Positions 15,286-27,500 of a stretch of 37,248 bases of DNA are shown piece after piece. The stretch covers positions 1-37,248 of the forward strand of contig CAYJIU010000009.1 in assembly GCA_964370305.1 (NCBI GenBank), given 5' to 3'. This DNA comes from CAYJAD01 sp964370305. GTDB taxonomy: Bacteria > Desulfobacterota > Desulfovibrionia > Desulfovibrionales > Desulfovibrionaceae. Positions within the stretch are counted from its first letter, which is position 1; each line of letters opens with the position of its first letter. The notes below the pieces were generated by a model. It was not told where the DNA came from. It made no database searches and saw only the letters and a list, made by a program, of their open reading frames with translations. A program made the translations under genes and the position numbers.

Positions 15286-16955
15286 TGCAAAATAAGCATA
15301 TTAGATTAATAATACGCGCGTTAAGTCTTGGACTTTTTATCTTTCTTTTAGGGCAAAGTGTTTTCCCTTTAGCGCAATTGCTTGTGCCCGTAGATATTTT
15401 TTTAAGGCTTGACCCGCTGGTATCTGTGCTTGTGCCTATGGCCATTAAGGAATTTGTGCCCACCCTTATAATTGGGCTTGTGGCCTTGGGTCTTGCCCTG
15501 CTGGTGGGGCGCGTTTTTTGTGGATATATCTGCCCCATGGGCATAAGCCTTGATGTGGCGCGCGCAATATTGCCGCATGGATATGCTAATAAAACCTTGC
15601 CCTCATGGCTTGTGCAAACAAAGTATCTTATTCTAACAATCTTTGCTGTATCCGCTTTTTTGGGAGTAAGTCATATCTTTTGGGGCTCACCCATAGCCTT
15701 GATTACGCGCTTTTATGCCTTGCTTTTACACCCCATATTATTGCTTTTTACCAAGTTTGGCCTTGATTCAGCCCGCCCTTTTATCGAAAATTTTAACATG
15801 CCTTTTTTAACGTACTTGCAGATAACACCGCGTATTTTTTATAGCATTTATTTTATAGCTGGTTTTTTTGCTCTACTTTTTATACTTGAGCGTGTGCGCC
15901 CACGTTTTTGGTGTCGCTATCTTTGCCCTGCAGGTGCCATGCTTGGTCTTTTGTCCCTTCGGCCTACGTGGCGGCGGCGTGTGCATACTTGTATTCAATG
16001 CGGAAAGTGCGCCAAGCATTGCCCCACGGGGGCCATAGGTGTGGACCCCATAAATACTAAGCATACAGAATGTATAACTTGTCGTACTTGTGTTGATGTT
16101 TGCCCGGTACGGGGGACTTATTTCTTGCCGCAGGCTGAAAAAAATAAAAAGGCTTGTCAGCTTGCACAAAAACCTGAGCATGAAGCAACATGTAAACAAA
16201 ATAACTTAGTCATACCCTCAAGGCGGGCTTTTTTGGGTGCGGCCGGAGCTGGTGTTGGTCTTGCTAGTCTTGGTTATATCAACACGGCTTCACGTTTGGC
16301 CGCTGGAGCCAAGGGCACAGTATGGCAAACTGCTTGTGTGCGCCCACCGGGAGCGCGGCCTGAAGTGGATTTTTTAAATCGCTGTATTCGCTGTGGGCAA
16401 TGTATGAAGGTTTGCCCCACCAATGGTTTGCAGCCCACGTGGCTTAGTGCCGGCTTTGAGGGTGTATTTAGTCCGGTATTAATGTCGCGGCGTGGCCCAT
16501 GTGAGCCAGAGTGTGCCGCATGTGGGCAAGTTTGCCCCACCGGTGCCATTATGGATTTGCCACTTAAGCAAAAACAACAAGCCAAAATTGGTACTGCCGT
16601 GGTGAAGCCTGGCCTTTGTCTTGCTTGGGCTGAGGGGCGTAGCTGCGTGGTTTGCCAAGAAGTTTGCGCCTTTGGCGCCATTAGCCTTCAGCCCAATACC
16701 AGCACCAAGGTGCCGGTACCCATTGTTAATGCCAAACGCTGTTTTGGTTGTGGTTTTTGTGAGCGGCATTGTCCGGTTCATATTCCGGCAATTGTTGTAT
16801 ACCCATTAAATGCATTGCGTTTGGATACCCCTGATTATATTCAAGCCTCATCTGCGGCCGGTCTTGATTTAATACCGGTTTCCATGCGACCCAAGGAGCA
16901 TGGTTTGTCTGATGAAGTGCCAGAAGGGCAATTGCCACCTGGCTTTACAGATTAA
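15282..16955 (+). CDS. NapH-NapG-like fused membrane polyferredoxin
   Basis: 557 residues. Residues 1-290 resemble NapH: four hydrophobic segments (about 8-36, 60-80, 115-155, 185-203), the paired membrane-edge CGYICP (C80, C84) and CRYLCP (C211, C215) motifs, then two 4Fe-4S clusters (CIQCGKCAKHCP at 237-248; CITCRTCVDVCP at 264-275). Residues 313-320 read SRRAFLGA followed by a hydrophobic run, a buried Tat-like signal. Residues 368-500 resemble NapG, with further Cys clusters at 368-379 (CIRCGQCMKVCP), 407-418, 455-462 and 487-498 (CFGCGFCERHCP). In Nap systems NapH is a quinol-linked membrane protein and NapG a periplasmic ferredoxin. The fusion therefore probably carries electrons across the membrane. 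No nitrate reductase is present; the partner may be the DUF362 protein. Confidence 0.88.
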   Translation: MMQNKHIRLIIRALSLGLFIFLLGQSVFPLAQLLVPVDIFLRLDPLVSVLVPMAIKEFVPTLIIGLVALGLALLVGRVFCGYICPMGISLDVARAILPHGYANKTLPSWLVQTKYLILTIFAVSAFLGVSHIFWGSPIALITRFYALLLHPILLLFTKFGLDSARPFIENFNMPFLTYLQITPRIFYSIYFIAGFFALLFILERVRPRFWCRYLCPAGAMLGLLSLRPTWRRRVHTCIQCGKCAKHCPTGAIGVDPINTKHTECITCRTCVDVCPVRGTYFLPQAEKNKKACQLAQKPEHEATCKQNNLVIPSRRAFLGAAGAGVGLASLGYINTASRLAAGAKGTVWQTACVRPPGARPEVDFLNRCIRCGQCMKVCPTNGLQPTWLSAGFEGVFSPVLMSRRGPCEPECAACGQVCPTGAIMDLPLKQKQQAKIGTAVVKPGLCLAWAEGRSCVVCQEVCAFGAISLQPNTSTKVPVPIVNAKRCFGCGFCERHCPVHIPAIVVYPLNALRLDTPDYIQASSAAGLDLIPVSMRPKEHGLSDEVPEGQLPPGFTD

Positions 16956-16976
16956 CTTTTAATAAGAAGATACGAT

Positions 16977-18302
16977 ATGTTGATTGAGCAAAAACAACGT
17001 GAAACATTACGAAATATTTTTGATGCGGCTGTGCAAGCCGTAGCCCCCGATGATGCGGTGAGGCGTTATGTGCGGCTAGATGGTGACATTTTGCACGTTG
17101 ATGGACGCGAATATGACTTAAAAAACAAGAAAATATTAGTACTTGGCGCAGGGAAGGGCGTTGCGCCCATGGCCCAAGCTGTGGAAAATATACTGGGTGA
17201 TCGTATTAGCCAAGGGCTTGTGGTTGCCAAGTATGATCATTCCTTACCCTTAAAATATATTGAAATAATGGAAGCTGCACACCCTGTACCGGATGCAGCA
17301 GGAGTTGCCGCCACTAAGGCTATACTGGAAAAGGCCAGCAAGGCCGACGAGCATACGCTTGTATTATGCTTATTTACCGGTGGGGCCAGCGCGCTAACCC
17401 CATCTCCAGCGGCAGGGCTTAGCCTTAAACATGTACAAGAGGTGACTAGCCTACTTTTGGAAAGTGGCGCAAGTATTCAACAAATCAACGCATTGCGTAA
17501 ACATCTTTCTACATTTAGTGGTGGGCAGCTGGCTCGCGTGGCTGCACCGGCCAAGGTTCTAAGCTTAATTGTGTCGGATGTCATTGGTGATGAACTTGAT
17601 GTCATAGCCTCAGGCCCCACGGCTTCAGACAATTCTACATTTGGGCAATGTTTTGATATAATAGATGAATTTTCATTGTATAATCGTTTGCCTGTGGCTG
17701 TTAGAGAGCATTTGAGCAGAGGGGAGCAGGGTAGTATTTTGGAAACACCAAAGCAGCATGACCCCTTGTTTGATAGGGTGCATAATGTGCTCATAGCTAC
17801 CAATGCTGAGGCCATTAATGCGGCGGCGCTTTGTGCTAAGAAGCAAAATTTTGCTACCTATGTTTTACCAACATTCATGCAAGGGGAGGCTAGGGAGCAG
17901 GCTTTGGCCTTGGTTGAGCTTGCCAAAAGTATGCAAGATAGTAATGAGCTACCTATGTGCATCTTAGCTGGGGGTGAGACTACCGTAACCATTAGCGGTA
18001 TGGGTAAGGGCGGGCGCAATCAAGAAATGGCCCTATGTGCAGGCTTGGCTCTAGACGGGCTAAGTCACATTGCTTGTTTATTTGCTGGTACCGATGGAAC
18101 CGACGGCCCCACCGATGCCGCAGGCGGCTTTGCCCTTGGCAGTAGTGCTAAACGCTTGGGTAAAACATGTGACCCGCGCATGATGCTTGCTGACAATAAC
18201 AGTTATGCAGCATTGCAGCAATGTGGAGACTTATTAATCACAGGCCCAACGCGCACTAATGTTATGGATGTGGCTATTTTACTTGTGTATCCTAGCGCGT
18301 AG
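16977..18302 (+). CDS. Glycerate 2-kinase, MOFRL family
   Basis: 441 residues, the length of class II glycerate kinases (GckA/TtuD-like). The N-terminal DUF4147 domain shows KILVLGAGKGVAPMAQAVE, HPVPDAAG, LFTGGASAL and INALRKHLSTFSGGQLA, then SLIVSDVIGDELDVIASGPT. The C-terminal MOFRL domain shows LAGGETTVTISGMGKGGRNQEMAL and FAGTDGTDGPTDAAGG. The family phosphorylates D-glycerate with ATP, usually to 2-phosphoglycerate, the substrate of enolase encoded 4 kb away. It follows the ferredoxin gene by 21 bp with a weak AAGAAGA ribosome-binding site, so it belongs to the same operon. Why a glycerate kinase travels with a DUF362/NapGH-like redox pair is unclear; glycerate may be made or released by that system. 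Confidence 0.92.
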   Translation: MLIEQKQRETLRNIFDAAVQAVAPDDAVRRYVRLDGDILHVDGREYDLKNKKILVLGAGKGVAPMAQAVENILGDRISQGLVVAKYDHSLPLKYIEIMEAAHPVPDAAGVAATKAILEKASKADEHTLVLCLFTGGASALTPSPAAGLSLKHVQEVTSLLLESGASIQQINALRKHLSTFSGGQLARVAAPAKVLSLIVSDVIGDELDVIASGPTASDNSTFGQCFDIIDEFSLYNRLPVAVREHLSRGEQGSILETPKQHDPLFDRVHNVLIATNAEAINAAALCAKKQNFATYVLPTFMQGEAREQALALVELAKSMQDSNELPMCILAGGETTVTISGMGKGGRNQEMALCAGLALDGLSHIACLFAGTDGTDGPTDAAGGFALGSSAKRLGKTCDPRMMLADNNSYAALQQCGDLLITGPTRTNVMDVAILLVYPSA

Positions 18303-18340
18303 CTGGTCAGTTTTACTTAAGGCTTAGCCAAAAGGCAAGA

Positions 18341-18371
18341 AAGCCCCACACGGTGTTACCGTGTGGGGCTT
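18341..18371. terminator. Bidirectional intrinsic terminator
   Basis: AAGCCCCACACGG, loop TGTTA, CCGTGTGGGGCTT: a perfect 13-bp stem followed by a T-rich run on the plus strand (TGGTTTT) and CTTGCCTTTT on the minus strand. It sits between the convergent ends of the glycerate kinase and the giant repeat gene and can serve both. Confidence 0.93.
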
Positions 18372-18398
18372 TGGTTTTAATTATAGTTTATGGCGCAT

Positions 18399-18543
18399 TT
18401 AGCTAAAGTAAATGGTAATGCCGTCAAAGGTGTATGAATCACTGCTAGCTTGCGCAGTACGTACATCCTCAGAGACATCGACTGTTGAAGATTCAGTTGT
18501 AATTTCAATAATATCAGTAGCACTAAAGTCTGTAATGGTTACT
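18399..18543 (-). repeat. C-terminal end module (copy 7 of 7), likely secretion signal
   Basis: Residues about 5,804-5,851: ITDFSATDIIEI, then a spacer with EDVRTAQASSDSYTF, then GITIYFS at the very end. Related internal copies lie at about 19450-19604 (LHDLNFIEGDSVVV...VTLNF), 20200-20373 (IMDFDAAEGDFVSI...VTIHF), 21000-21155 (LLDFATGDSVFI...GITINF), 22105-22258 (LSDFNAVEGDTFFI...VTVFL), 22855-23000 (ITNFEIGTDELII...VTVNL) and 27418-27545 (IQDFEIGTDILYI...GITVNF). Confidence 0.7.
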
Positions 18544-21500
18544 GCGCCAGCGGTATGCCCCGTAGATGTATCAAGAGTAATGGTATCAGTGCCAGCACCA
18601 CTTGTAATGCTTACGGCATCTTTTGTATCTGTAGCAAGGTCTATAGTGATTCTATTATCACCGCTACCGCCGTTAATGACGCCATTTGTCACATGGTTGG
18701 CGGTCACATCTGTGTTACCATTACCTGTGTTAATGATGCCTCCACTCATACTATTTAGCTGAATGATCATGTCATGGTTGTCACTGCCAGTTATGGTGCC
18801 ACCAGTCATCATATGGCTACTAAAATTAAAGCCATTGCCTGAGACACTTATATTGGCTCCTGCGCCAATGCCTACAATATTTGTGCCGTCAGTTTCAAAG
18901 TTTGCTCCAGTACCGCTATCTGTGAAATTAAGGGTGCCAGTGATAACACTTTGAATACTAATATAATCTCGTCCTTCGCCACCATCAATGCTGCCACCAA
19001 GGGCAGCAACTACTTCAATGTTATCATTGCCGGAACCGCCCAAGATAGATCCGCCATTCATGGTTTCAACGAATATGGCATCATGACCGGCACCTGCGTC
19101 AATTTGGCTATTGCCATTCATGATATTAACAAAGATGCTATCATCCAGCTCCCTTACGGCTACGAATTCGATCATTTCATTGGGGCCATCACCAGAACGA
19201 ATAATACTATTGCCACTCATGGTATCAACCCTGATAACATCAGCAGCAGTTCCGCCGTTAATGGTGCCGGCTAAATCAAAGCCACCGCTTTGACTACCAA
19301 CCATAAAGCCACCGTTACCGAGTAGGTTTACTGTACCACCAGCGCTGATGCCGCCATTTAAGTTCAGAGCATTGAGCGTATCCGCTACGTTATTGGTATA
19401 CTCTCTTGCATTGGTTATGGCCGCAGTTACGTTGGTAGATTCACCGGTAACGTCAAATCCAGTAAAGTTAAGGGTTACATCGTCTATAACAAGGGAATCT
19501 TGACCAGCTTGTAGGGCCGCGTTTATGGCGTTCTTTTGGTTTGCACCATTTACAACAACACTATCACCTTCAATGAAGTTGAGGTCATGTAAAGTAAATA
19601 TTCCGCTACTATTGGTAATTGTAAATGTGTCAGCACCATAGCCACCGTAGAGGTTCATGCCCCACTGTGTAGTCACGTCAGTAAAGGTAATGCTGTCATT
19701 GCCAGCACCGCCTTTGATGGTGCCTTCCATGCTTAAGTCTTCGGCTACGGTTTTGTTAATGTTGATTTTATCATTACCATCGCCGCCATAAATGTCTCCA
19801 CGTATCATATTGGAAAGATTTATGACGTCATTGCCGGCACCGGTATTTACATAGCCATAAGCGGCCATATTCTTTACGGTCACCACGTCAGCTCCGGCAC
19901 CGGTGCTCACATCGCCATAGCCAAAGCCCTGCAAATCTGGGTGATTGGTCCAGTTATTGATGGTAATGTCATCAGCCCCAGCACTACCGCTTATGCTACT
20001 GCCGGTAAAGGAGCCAGTGCTACCACCAAGCATATCAAAGCCATCACCATCGCTGGTGGTAAGCACAAAGCCATTATCACCGCTAAGGCTTAGCCTACCG
20101 CCAATGTACATATCACCGTTAACATGAAGGGTGTCCTTACCTGAACCATTCGTAAAGCTTCGCTCGGTGATGATAGGTTCGTTAATAAACTCCGTTCCTG
20201 GAGGTGGTGGGGTTATATCTCCAAAGTGAATGGTTACTGCATTTTCGCCGCTACCATGGGTATAAGACGCATCGCCTTGCGCCCTAGCTGCGATGATTTC
20301 ATTATTAATACCTTGGGTATTAATGGAAACAAAGTCGCCCTCAGCGGCATCAAAGTCCATGATGGTGATTTCACCAGCACCGTACAGCCAGAACACATCT
20401 GCGCCTTCGCCGCCAGTAAGCTCAAGGTCAGCACCTTGTTGGTCCAAGGTTATGCTAAAGGTATCATTACCAGCTTCACCACTTAATGCGCCCTTGGTTA
20501 TACTTTGTATGTGGAACGTTTCGGCATTAGCTGTACCAAGTACATTCGCATTGGCTGCAAAGTCTACGTAGCTACCAAAGCTAAATGCTTCAATATTTTT
20601 AATATTTGCTGAAGATAAATCAAGTCTTCCGCTAACTTGTCCGGTGAAGGAAAGTCCATCATCTCCTTCGCCGCCATCCACCACGCCAAGCAGCGTTTCA
20701 ACTTCAATGAAGTCATCTCCGGCATTGCCGTTTACTACAGCACCAGCCTTTAATTGGTCTATAACTATGCGGTCATCGCCTTCACTGCCATTGATAGTGC
20801 CGCTGGTATTGAAGTGATCAAATGCCCACATTTCCTCATAATGCCCCACCACAAAGAATCCACCAGCACCGGAAAGGTTGACCTCACCGCTTGTGCCAAT
20901 GCCCTTTGTGAGCACGAGGGTATCTTGTCCTGCACGAGCATTGATGAAGCTTTGGGCATCGTTTACTATGCTATTAACAATAATGGGTTCTGGTTCCTTG
21001 ACAAAGTTAATGGTTATGCCGCTGACATTATCAGTGTAGGATTCATCACCTCTATTCTTCGCTTCAGTCACGGCCGTGGTGAAGTCACTATAACCTAGGT
21101 TACGGTCATTAATGAATACGCTGTCTCCGGTGGCAAAATCAAGGAGGTTAATGGTAGCACCTGTTCCGTCACTTGCAATCCTAAATTCATCATTGCCATC
21201 ACCACCATAGATAGTAGCTTCGTTGGTTTCTGAGTTTATGTATACCTCAATGCTATCATTACTAGCACCGCCGTTAATGGTGCCGCCAAGCATGGTAGTA
21301 ACGCTAATATTATCAGCCGCAGCCGTGCCTTGAATTGTGCCGCCATTGACTATGGTATCAAAGCCAAAGGTTTCAAAGTTAGTGGCAAAATCTTTCACCT
21401 CGGCAATATTTACAATGGTAGACACAGCTCCTGTAATGTTTAGGCTGTCTGTATCTGCGCCACCGTCAATGGACACTTGACCCGTGATGTCTATTACAGA

Positions 21501-24500
21501 GATATTGACCGTATCTTGGCCTGCACCCATTTGAATATTACCACCATGCAAGGTGGTGATGGTGACATCGTCATTACCTGCGCCCATATCAATGCTACCA
21601 TTATGCATGGTGGCTATGCTAATATCATCATGGCCTGCATTACCAATAATATTACCGCCCTGCATGGTGGCGATTTCGATGCTATCATGACCATCGCTGC
21701 CGTTGATAGTACCGCCATACATATTAAAGCCATTGCTAGTGTTAGAAGTATTATATAGACCAAGGTTAAAACCATGGGGGCTTATTAGGTTTAGTATACC
21801 ACCTTCGGCAATGCCGCCACCAAGGCGAACAAAGTCAGTGCCGGACTCGTCATTGATGGTAACAGAATTGGTTAAAACATCTGTAAATACATAGGTATCG
21901 CCAGCGCCTTGGCCACCAGTAAGAGTTCCTCCTGCTGCCCCCACAGTGTTGACAATAATGGCATTTGTGCCCGTACCGCCATCAACTGTGCCGCCATTAA
22001 GAGTGCCTATGCGTATGAGGTCATAACCTCCACCAGCCCCAAGCGTTTCTCCAGTGCTAAGAGTATTAGCATAGATACTATCATCACCTGCGCTTGGGTC
22101 ACCAAATTGTCTATCAAGGAATACGGTGACAGTGCCAATCTTAACAGTATCAGCACCGCCTTCCTGTGCCTGAGTGATGTCGCCTGTGTACTCCGTGTTA
22201 CCAATAAAGAATGTATCGCCTTCAACTGCATTAAAGTCGCTAAGGCGTATTTCTCTATTGCCGGATCCTAGGATAACAAATTTATCTGCTCCGCCTCCGC
22301 CAAAGATTTCAGTATTGGTAAATGGATCTGGATTGCCGGATTTAACAGTCAAGTTAAGGATGTCATCACCAGCACCGGCATCAACCAATGCATAGGATGC
22401 ATCGTTTATGCCTACGCTTAGTGTGTCATTGCCTTCGCCGGCATAAAGCTGACCATTCACCATATTCTTTATGCTTATGCTGTCATCACCGGTTCCGGTA
22501 TTCACAACGCTATGATAGATAAAATGATCTGGACTTTGATTTTGCCCCTGCACACTTAGGTTGGCAATACTTAATGTATCATCACCAGCACCAGTGCTGA
22601 CCACTCTATTGCCAGATTTTACTATGGTACTTTGTTCCTTAATATTATTTAACCTAAAGATATCAGCACCGTCACTGCCAATTAAGCTACCGTCAAATAG
22701 GTCAAAGCCAGCAGAGGCTGTTTTGCCCACATTAAAGCCGCCAGTACCATTAAGGATAACGCCACCACCATTATCAATGCCCTTGCTTAAGTTAATGGTG
22801 TCAAGTCCTGTGCCGTTATTGCTTTGGTTATACAGCGATGTTACTGCATTACTTAAGGTTATTGTGTTATGCTCCGTCACAAGGTTAACGGTCACATCGC
22901 CATGGGTCACAGAGCTTTGCCCTGCGGCCACGCTAATGGTATCGCCGCCGATAATGAGTTCATCGGTGCCAATTTCAAAGTTAGTAATGCTGATTTCTCC
23001 GGCATTGCCGCTATCATTGGTAATGCTAAACACATCGGCACCGTCGCCGCCGTTTAAGAAGGCGTCAGTTGTGGTACCATCAATGCTGATGCTAAGGCTG
23101 TCATCACCAGCGCCGCCGTTAATGCTACCACCAGTCATGCTAGCTGTAATACTGTCAGCTCCGGCACTACCGTTTAGGGTGCCGCCGCTCATGTTAAAGC
23201 CAGCATATACGGGATTATCAGGGTCAGTATTATCAACAGATTCCACCACAAAGCCAGCATTGGAATTAAGGTTTAGCTCCGCACCACTTACAAGCCCGCC
23301 GTTAAGGTATAGATTATCTTGCTCTGTACCAGTATTTTTAACACTAGCTACACCGTTCATGGCATTAATAATAATCACACTATCCACGCCGGCCCCGCCG
23401 TCTACAGTGCCGCCAGCTAAACTAATGAGGATGATAGAATCATCACCAGCGCCAGCATTAAAGGTACCGCCGGCCATGCTCACTCCAATAGTATCATTGC
23501 CATCACCAGTGTTGACAGTGCCGTCAGTCATAGCAAATATGTCACCAGAATCCGCACCATCGCCAGTGTTGACCGTGCCGCCAGTCATCGTTGATATGGC
23601 AACAGAGTCCGCACCATCGCCAGCATTTACCGTGCCGTTAATCATAGATACTATTTGAATATCATCCACTCCAGCGCCGCTATCCACAGTACCGCCAGTC
23701 ATTTCGTTCATCTTTATGTCATCTGAACCAACCGAGCCGATTAACGAACCGCCGCTCATATCAAAGCTGCCGCCGCTGTCAGTCACAGTAAAGCCTATAT
23801 CACCACCAAGGGTCACCTTGCCGCCAGCATTAATGCCATGCTCAAGGTATATGATATCGCTTCCGCTAGTGCTGTTAAGGGTAATGGCCTTAGTGATGCC
23901 GTCCTCGTGGGTGAAGTATATTTCATCATCACCAAGGCCGCCGTCCACAACACCACCAGTCATTTTGCCGATATAGATGCTGTCAGCACCAGCACTACCA
24001 GTGAGCTTGCCACCGCTCATGTGGAAACCATTGGGGTTAGCAGGATCTCCACCGCCATGAATGACAAAGCCGTGGTCGCTTTCAAACATAATATTAGCAC
24101 CAGCAGAGACAGGCCCTAAACGCACGTAGTCATTTTCTGTACCTGTATTTTGAATGGTGAGGGCCTTGCTTATGGCATTAGTAAAGTAAATACTATCTTC
24201 GCCTACACCGCCGTCCACGCTACCGCCAGTCATGCTTAGGATATTCACGGTGTCATTACCTGCGCCACCGTAAAAACTACCCCCCTTCATGGTGGATAGA
24301 TAGACGCTATCATTACCATCACCGCCGTCCACGCTACCACTAGTCATGCTGTTAATATACATGGTATCAGCGCCGGCACTACCAGTTAGGCTACCACCAC
24401 TTACGTTAAAGTAATTATGAAGGTCTAGGGACTCATTATAAGACTTGCTCACAGTAAAGCCGCTCGTACCTGAAAGGGTAATATCAGCTCCGGTGCCAAT

Positions 24501-27500
24501 GCCGCCAGCAAGGAAGATTGTGTCCGCATCTGCGGTATTGGTGATTGTAGCCACACCCTTTACTTGATTAATGATATTAATGGTATCGGCTCCAGCACCG
24601 CCGTCAATTTCACCGCCATTTAGGGTGGTTATTTTTATGCTATCAGCTCCGTCATCACCGTTTATTACACCGCCATTCATGGTGGTTATGGTGAAGGTGT
24701 CATCACCTTCGCCACCGTTTAGGGTGCTAGCACTCTCACCATGGCCATCTATGGTGGCTATGGTGAAGGAGTCTTTCCCATTGCCGCCTTTGATTTCACC
24801 GCCATTCATAGTGGTGACGGTGAAGGTGTCATCACCAGCATTGCCGTTAATGGTTGTGCCAGTTTCATTATCGCTCATGGTGCTTACGACAATATTGTCT
24901 GCCTGCACACTACCATTTATAGTGCCGCCGCTCATGTCAAAGCCGGTGAAGGTCTTAGTTTTAGCATTAAAGGATGACGCCATATCAAAGCCGGAATAAC
25001 TGCCATCAAGGGTAATATTAGCACCTTCCACCACGCCGCCTGTAATAAATACGGCATTGTCTATATCGTCACCATTGGTAATTGTAATATGGCTATCTAC
25101 GTTGGTATCAAGGACGACAGTGTCTGCACCTAAACCAGTATTCACTTCGACCTGAGATGCATCATCGCTACCATTTATATCGTAAATGGTAATGCTGTCA
25201 TCACCTGCGCTGGCAGTAAGGCTTGTTCCAGCGGCCATGCTTGTTACAGTGACGTTAAAGCTGCCATCAGTGCTTCTAAGGGTGACATTGCCACCAGCAC
25301 CAATGCCGCCCTCAATGTTGACCACATCTCTTTCTATGCCAGTATTGTTGATGCGTATGCTATGAGCAATTTCTTCATCAATATTGATGGTATCAACGCC
25401 ATCGCCGCCGTCTACAAAACCACCAAACATATTGTCTATGCTAATGTAGTCATTGCCAGCGCCGCCTTTTACATCGCTGCCAGTCCTGTTGACATCATTA
25501 AAGGAATGTGTATTAGGATCCGCTATATCAAAGGTATATTGAGTTTCCGGCCCTGTGCCACCATCAGGATATGTTGCATAATAGTCTATCGCAAGTGTAC
25601 CGCTTGGGATTGCACGAGGCTCAAAAACAGTTTCGCCAGCTAGGACAAAAGTAATTCTTCCGTAGTCAGCATGCGTCCATGTGATGTAACCGTCATGTAC
25701 TTCTTTCGTCCATTCGTTCATTGTTTCTCTACTACCAGAACCATTATTATAAATAATACTCTGTAGGACAATATCTGTTGGGGCACCAGTCAGGTGGGTA
25801 ATGCTAATGGTGTCATTACCATCACCGCCGTTTAAATCGCCGCCGGTCATGGTCTTAACAGTTAGCACGTCATTGCCGGCGTTGCCGTATATGATGCCTC
25901 CGCTCATGGTATTAATGAGTATATTATCAGCTTTAGCGGTGCCATTAATGGAACCAGCACTCATGCTCTCAAAGCCATAGGCCTCAAAATTGCTGCTGCC
26001 GACTCCGCCTAGGCTTGTGTGGTCAGTAGTAACTTCAGTATTCAAGTACAAGGTGTCTGTACCAGTGCCGCCGTCGATGGTACCAACTATGGCATCAACC
26101 TTTACTAGGTCGTTGCCAGTGCCAGCATCGATTTCAGCGCTTGCACTACTCATGCTATCAACACTAATGGTATCATTGCCAGTGCCGCCAAGAAGTGTGC
26201 CGCCGTTCATGGTAGTAATATTAATATTATCATTACCAGCATTAGCGTTGACTGTGCCGCCAGAGAACTGGTCTATATTAATACTATCCGCCCCAGCTGA
26301 GCCAGTAATGGTGCCGGTGGTCATGTTAAAACCATCGGTACCATCTTTAGAAAGATTAAAGCCAGCATTGGAGGTTAAAATAACATTGCCGCCCTCAGCT
26401 AGGCTATTGATTAGATACACAAAGTCCTGCTCAGCACCGGTGTTTTTAATGGTTATTTTGCTATCTACAGCACTGCTAATGGTGACAGTATCCACCCCAG
26501 CGCCACCATCAACGGTGCCACCAGTCATGGTGTAGATGGTCAATCTATCAGCATCTGCGCCGCCGTGCACAATGCCACCGCTTAAAGTGGTGATAAAAAA
26601 TGTGTCTTCGCCAGCTTCACCGGTGAGGGTACCGCTAGACATTTTCTCAATATAAAATTTATCTGCCCCATTACTGCCTGTGAGGGTGCCGCTTGCAAGG
26701 TTAAAGCCAGTGTATATGAGATGATCAGGGTTATAAGCAGTCACAGATTGCGCCACCACAAAGCCACCATTACCTTGAAGCTGTACATTACCACCGCTAC
26801 CAATGCCATCCTTTAGAATTAGACTATCTTGTGCAGCATCAGAGTTAGCAATTTCTATGCTCTTTTTCACCTGATGAGTAATAGTTATAAGGTCAGCGTC
26901 AGCTCCACCGTCAATAACGCCACCATTGGCGGTAGCAACGGTAATGCTATCTGCGTCAGCTCCACCAGTGAGGGTGCCGCTGGACATGGTGGCTATATGG
27001 AATATATCTGCCCCGTCGCTGCCCGTGAGGGTGCCACTGGCTAGATTAAAGCCGCTATATACGGGATTAGCAGGGTCAGTAGCATCAACAGATTGCGCCA
27101 CTACAAAGCCGTCTGTACCTTCAAGGCTTACATGGCCGCCCTTGCCAATGCCGCCACCAAGGTAAAGCTTATCTGCGCCGCCTTCATTGGTAATGGTTGC
27201 GGCCTTGGTTATGGCATTGTTAATGGTAGTGGTATCTGCCCCAGCCCCAGTGTTAATGGTGCTGGCATTTATGGTACCTATGGTAATGCTGTCATCACCA
27301 ACTAGGGCATTAATGGTGCTATTGGTGGCTGTGCCACTGATATTAAAGGTGTCGATATTATTTGTACCATTAAGGGTAACATTATTAATATTGTCTTCTT
27401 CAGACTTATTATCTTGTATATAAACATTACCAAAGTTTACGGTGATGCCATTGTGTTCAACAAAAGTCTTACCTTGTTCAACAGCAACAGTGTCATCACC

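Noticed and set aside
22561..23658. A 365-codon open frame on the plus strand, and many others opposite the giant gene
   Set aside because: Their products are S/P/L/V/A-rich mirror images of the Gly-Asp repeat codons, have no ribosome-binding sites or families, and arise from the repeat composition of the minus-strand gene.
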